DNA of 23,225 nt, taken from an uncultured Burkholderiaceae bacterium. GTDB taxonomy: Bacteria > Pseudomonadota > Gammaproteobacteria > Burkholderiales > Burkholderiaceae_C. The stretch covers positions 1 to 23,225 of the forward strand of contig CALIDR010000146.1 in assembly GCA_938022295.1 (NCBI GenBank). Direction: 5' to 3'. Below are positions 22,662 through 23,225 of the stretch, piece after piece. Made by a program: the position numbers and the translations under genes. The notes under the pieces are model-generated. The model was not told the DNA's origin and ran no database searches. It saw only the letters and a program-made list of their open reading frames with translations. Position 1 is the first letter of the stretch. Every line of letters starts with the position of its first letter.

Positions 22662-23225
22662 ATGCCGCGGCTCGACGCCCGCGACCCCGCGGCGGTGGAC
22701 GAGGCGGCGCGGCGGATCGCGGCCGGCGAGCTCGTCGCGTTCCCGACCGAGACCGTCTACGGGCTCGGCGCGCGCGCCGACGACGACGCCGCGGTGGCGC
22801 GGATCTTCGCCGCCAAGGGGCGGCCGTCCGACCACCCGCTGATCGTCCACGTCGCCGACGCCGCGGCCGCCGCTCGCTTCGCGGCGCGGCTCGATCCCCT
22901 CGCCCGCCGCCTGATCGAAGCCTTCTGGCCCGGGCCGCTGACGCTCGTCGTGCCGCGCGCCGCCGGCATCGCCGCTGCCGCCGCCGGCGGCCAGGCGACG
23001 ATCGGCCTGCGCTGCCCGGCGCACCCGGTGGCGGCCGAACTGCTGCGCCGCGACGCCGCGCGCGGCGTGCCCGGCGTCGCGGCGCCGAGCGCGAACCGCT
23101 TCGGGCGCCTGAGCCCGACGACGGCAGCGCACGTCGAAGCCGAGTTCGGCCCCGCGCTCGCCGTGCTCGACGGCGGCGCCTGCCCGGTGGGCATCGAATC
23201 GACGATCGTCGACGTGACGCGCGGC
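22662..23225 (+). CDS. L-threonylcarbamoyladenylate synthase (Sua5/YrdC/TsaC family; 3' end cut by window edge)
   Basis: Reading from ATG 22662 gives 188 residues with no stop before the window edge. The enzyme makes threonylcarbamoyl-AMP from threonine, bicarbonate and ATP, for the t6A modification of ANN-decoding tRNAs. Family motifs are GELVAFPTETVYGLGA (22-37), IFAAKGRPSDHPL with the substrate-binding KxR (48-60), WPGPLTLV, GLRCPAHPVA, the SANRFGRLSPTTAAHV segment and GIESTIVD near the end. Whether a C-terminal Sua5 domain follows cannot be seen, so the short (TsaC) and long (Sua5) forms cannot be told apart; the GIESTIVD stretch is shared with the long form. The start lies two bases after the purK stop, so it is probably in the purEK operon. 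Confidence 0.93.
   Translation, partial: MPRLDARDPAAVDEAARRIAAGELVAFPTETVYGLGARADDDAAVARIFAAKGRPSDHPLIVHVADAAAAARFAARLDPLARRLIEAFWPGPLTLVVPRAAGIAAAAAGGQATIGLRCPAHPVAAELLRRDAARGVPGVAAPSANRFGRLSPTTAAHVEAEFGPALAVLDGGACPVGIESTIVDVTRG

Overview
The window is a high-GC, densely coding piece of chromosome that looks like a betaproteobacterium of the order Burkholderiales. This is inferred from the protein families, the codon use (third positions almost all G or C) and the gene order; no rRNA or tRNA gene is present to place it better. A 60-base sample inside the pseudokinase-exonuclease gene (6121-6180) counts 44/60 G+C. The only clear outlier is the oleate hydratase gene, where two samples count 32/60 and 37/60.

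Layout, left to right. (1) 1-1770: a left-truncated phenylacetate thioesterase gene (paaI, minus) with a palindromic operator-like site. Then comes the heat-shock sigma factor gene rpoH (minus), with a terminator behind it and a perfect CIRCE element overlapping its promoter. (2) 1904-7430: a tightly coupled four-gene plus-strand operon. It encodes a 69-residue two-helix membrane protein, an SLC5-type transporter fused to a histidine kinase through a STAC domain (CbrA/CrbS class), a stand-alone receiver protein, and a membrane-anchored PAS/pseudo-histidine-kinase fused to a DnaQ-like DEDDh 3'-5' exonuclease. (3) 7534-9168: an oleate hydratase gene of lower GC, probably acquired. It is followed by about 950 bases of GC-rich, palindrome-rich DNA without a convincing gene. 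(4) 10123-11376: a minus-strand triad of an unknown 86-residue protein, a DUF2953 membrane protein and a GerW/YtfJ-family protein, homologues of a pair known from spore formers. (5) 11679-15943: ppsA, a secreted chalcone-isomerase-like protein and class II fructose-bisphosphate aldolase, which are central carbon genes. Two FNR/Anr-like boxes lie between gerW and ppsA. (6) 16011-23225: a SEC-C/TPR protein, purC, a TPR protein, a thioredoxin-TPR chaperone (CnoX/YbbN type, minus), purE, purK and a right-truncated threonylcarbamoyl-AMP synthase gene.

How the genes fit together. ppsA and fba serve gluconeogenesis and glycolysis. purC, purE and purK are consecutive IMP-pathway functions. rpoH appears to be wired to HrcA through CIRCE, joining two heat-shock circuits.

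The most unusual unit is the 1904-7430 operon. A transporter-like sensor kinase and an output-less response regulator are translationally coupled to a protein whose kinase core has lost all the catalytic motifs but carries an intact exonuclease. This suggests, as inference only, a signalling route from a transported solute to a membrane-bound nuclease.

No CRISPR array, insertion sequence, tRNA or rRNA was seen.
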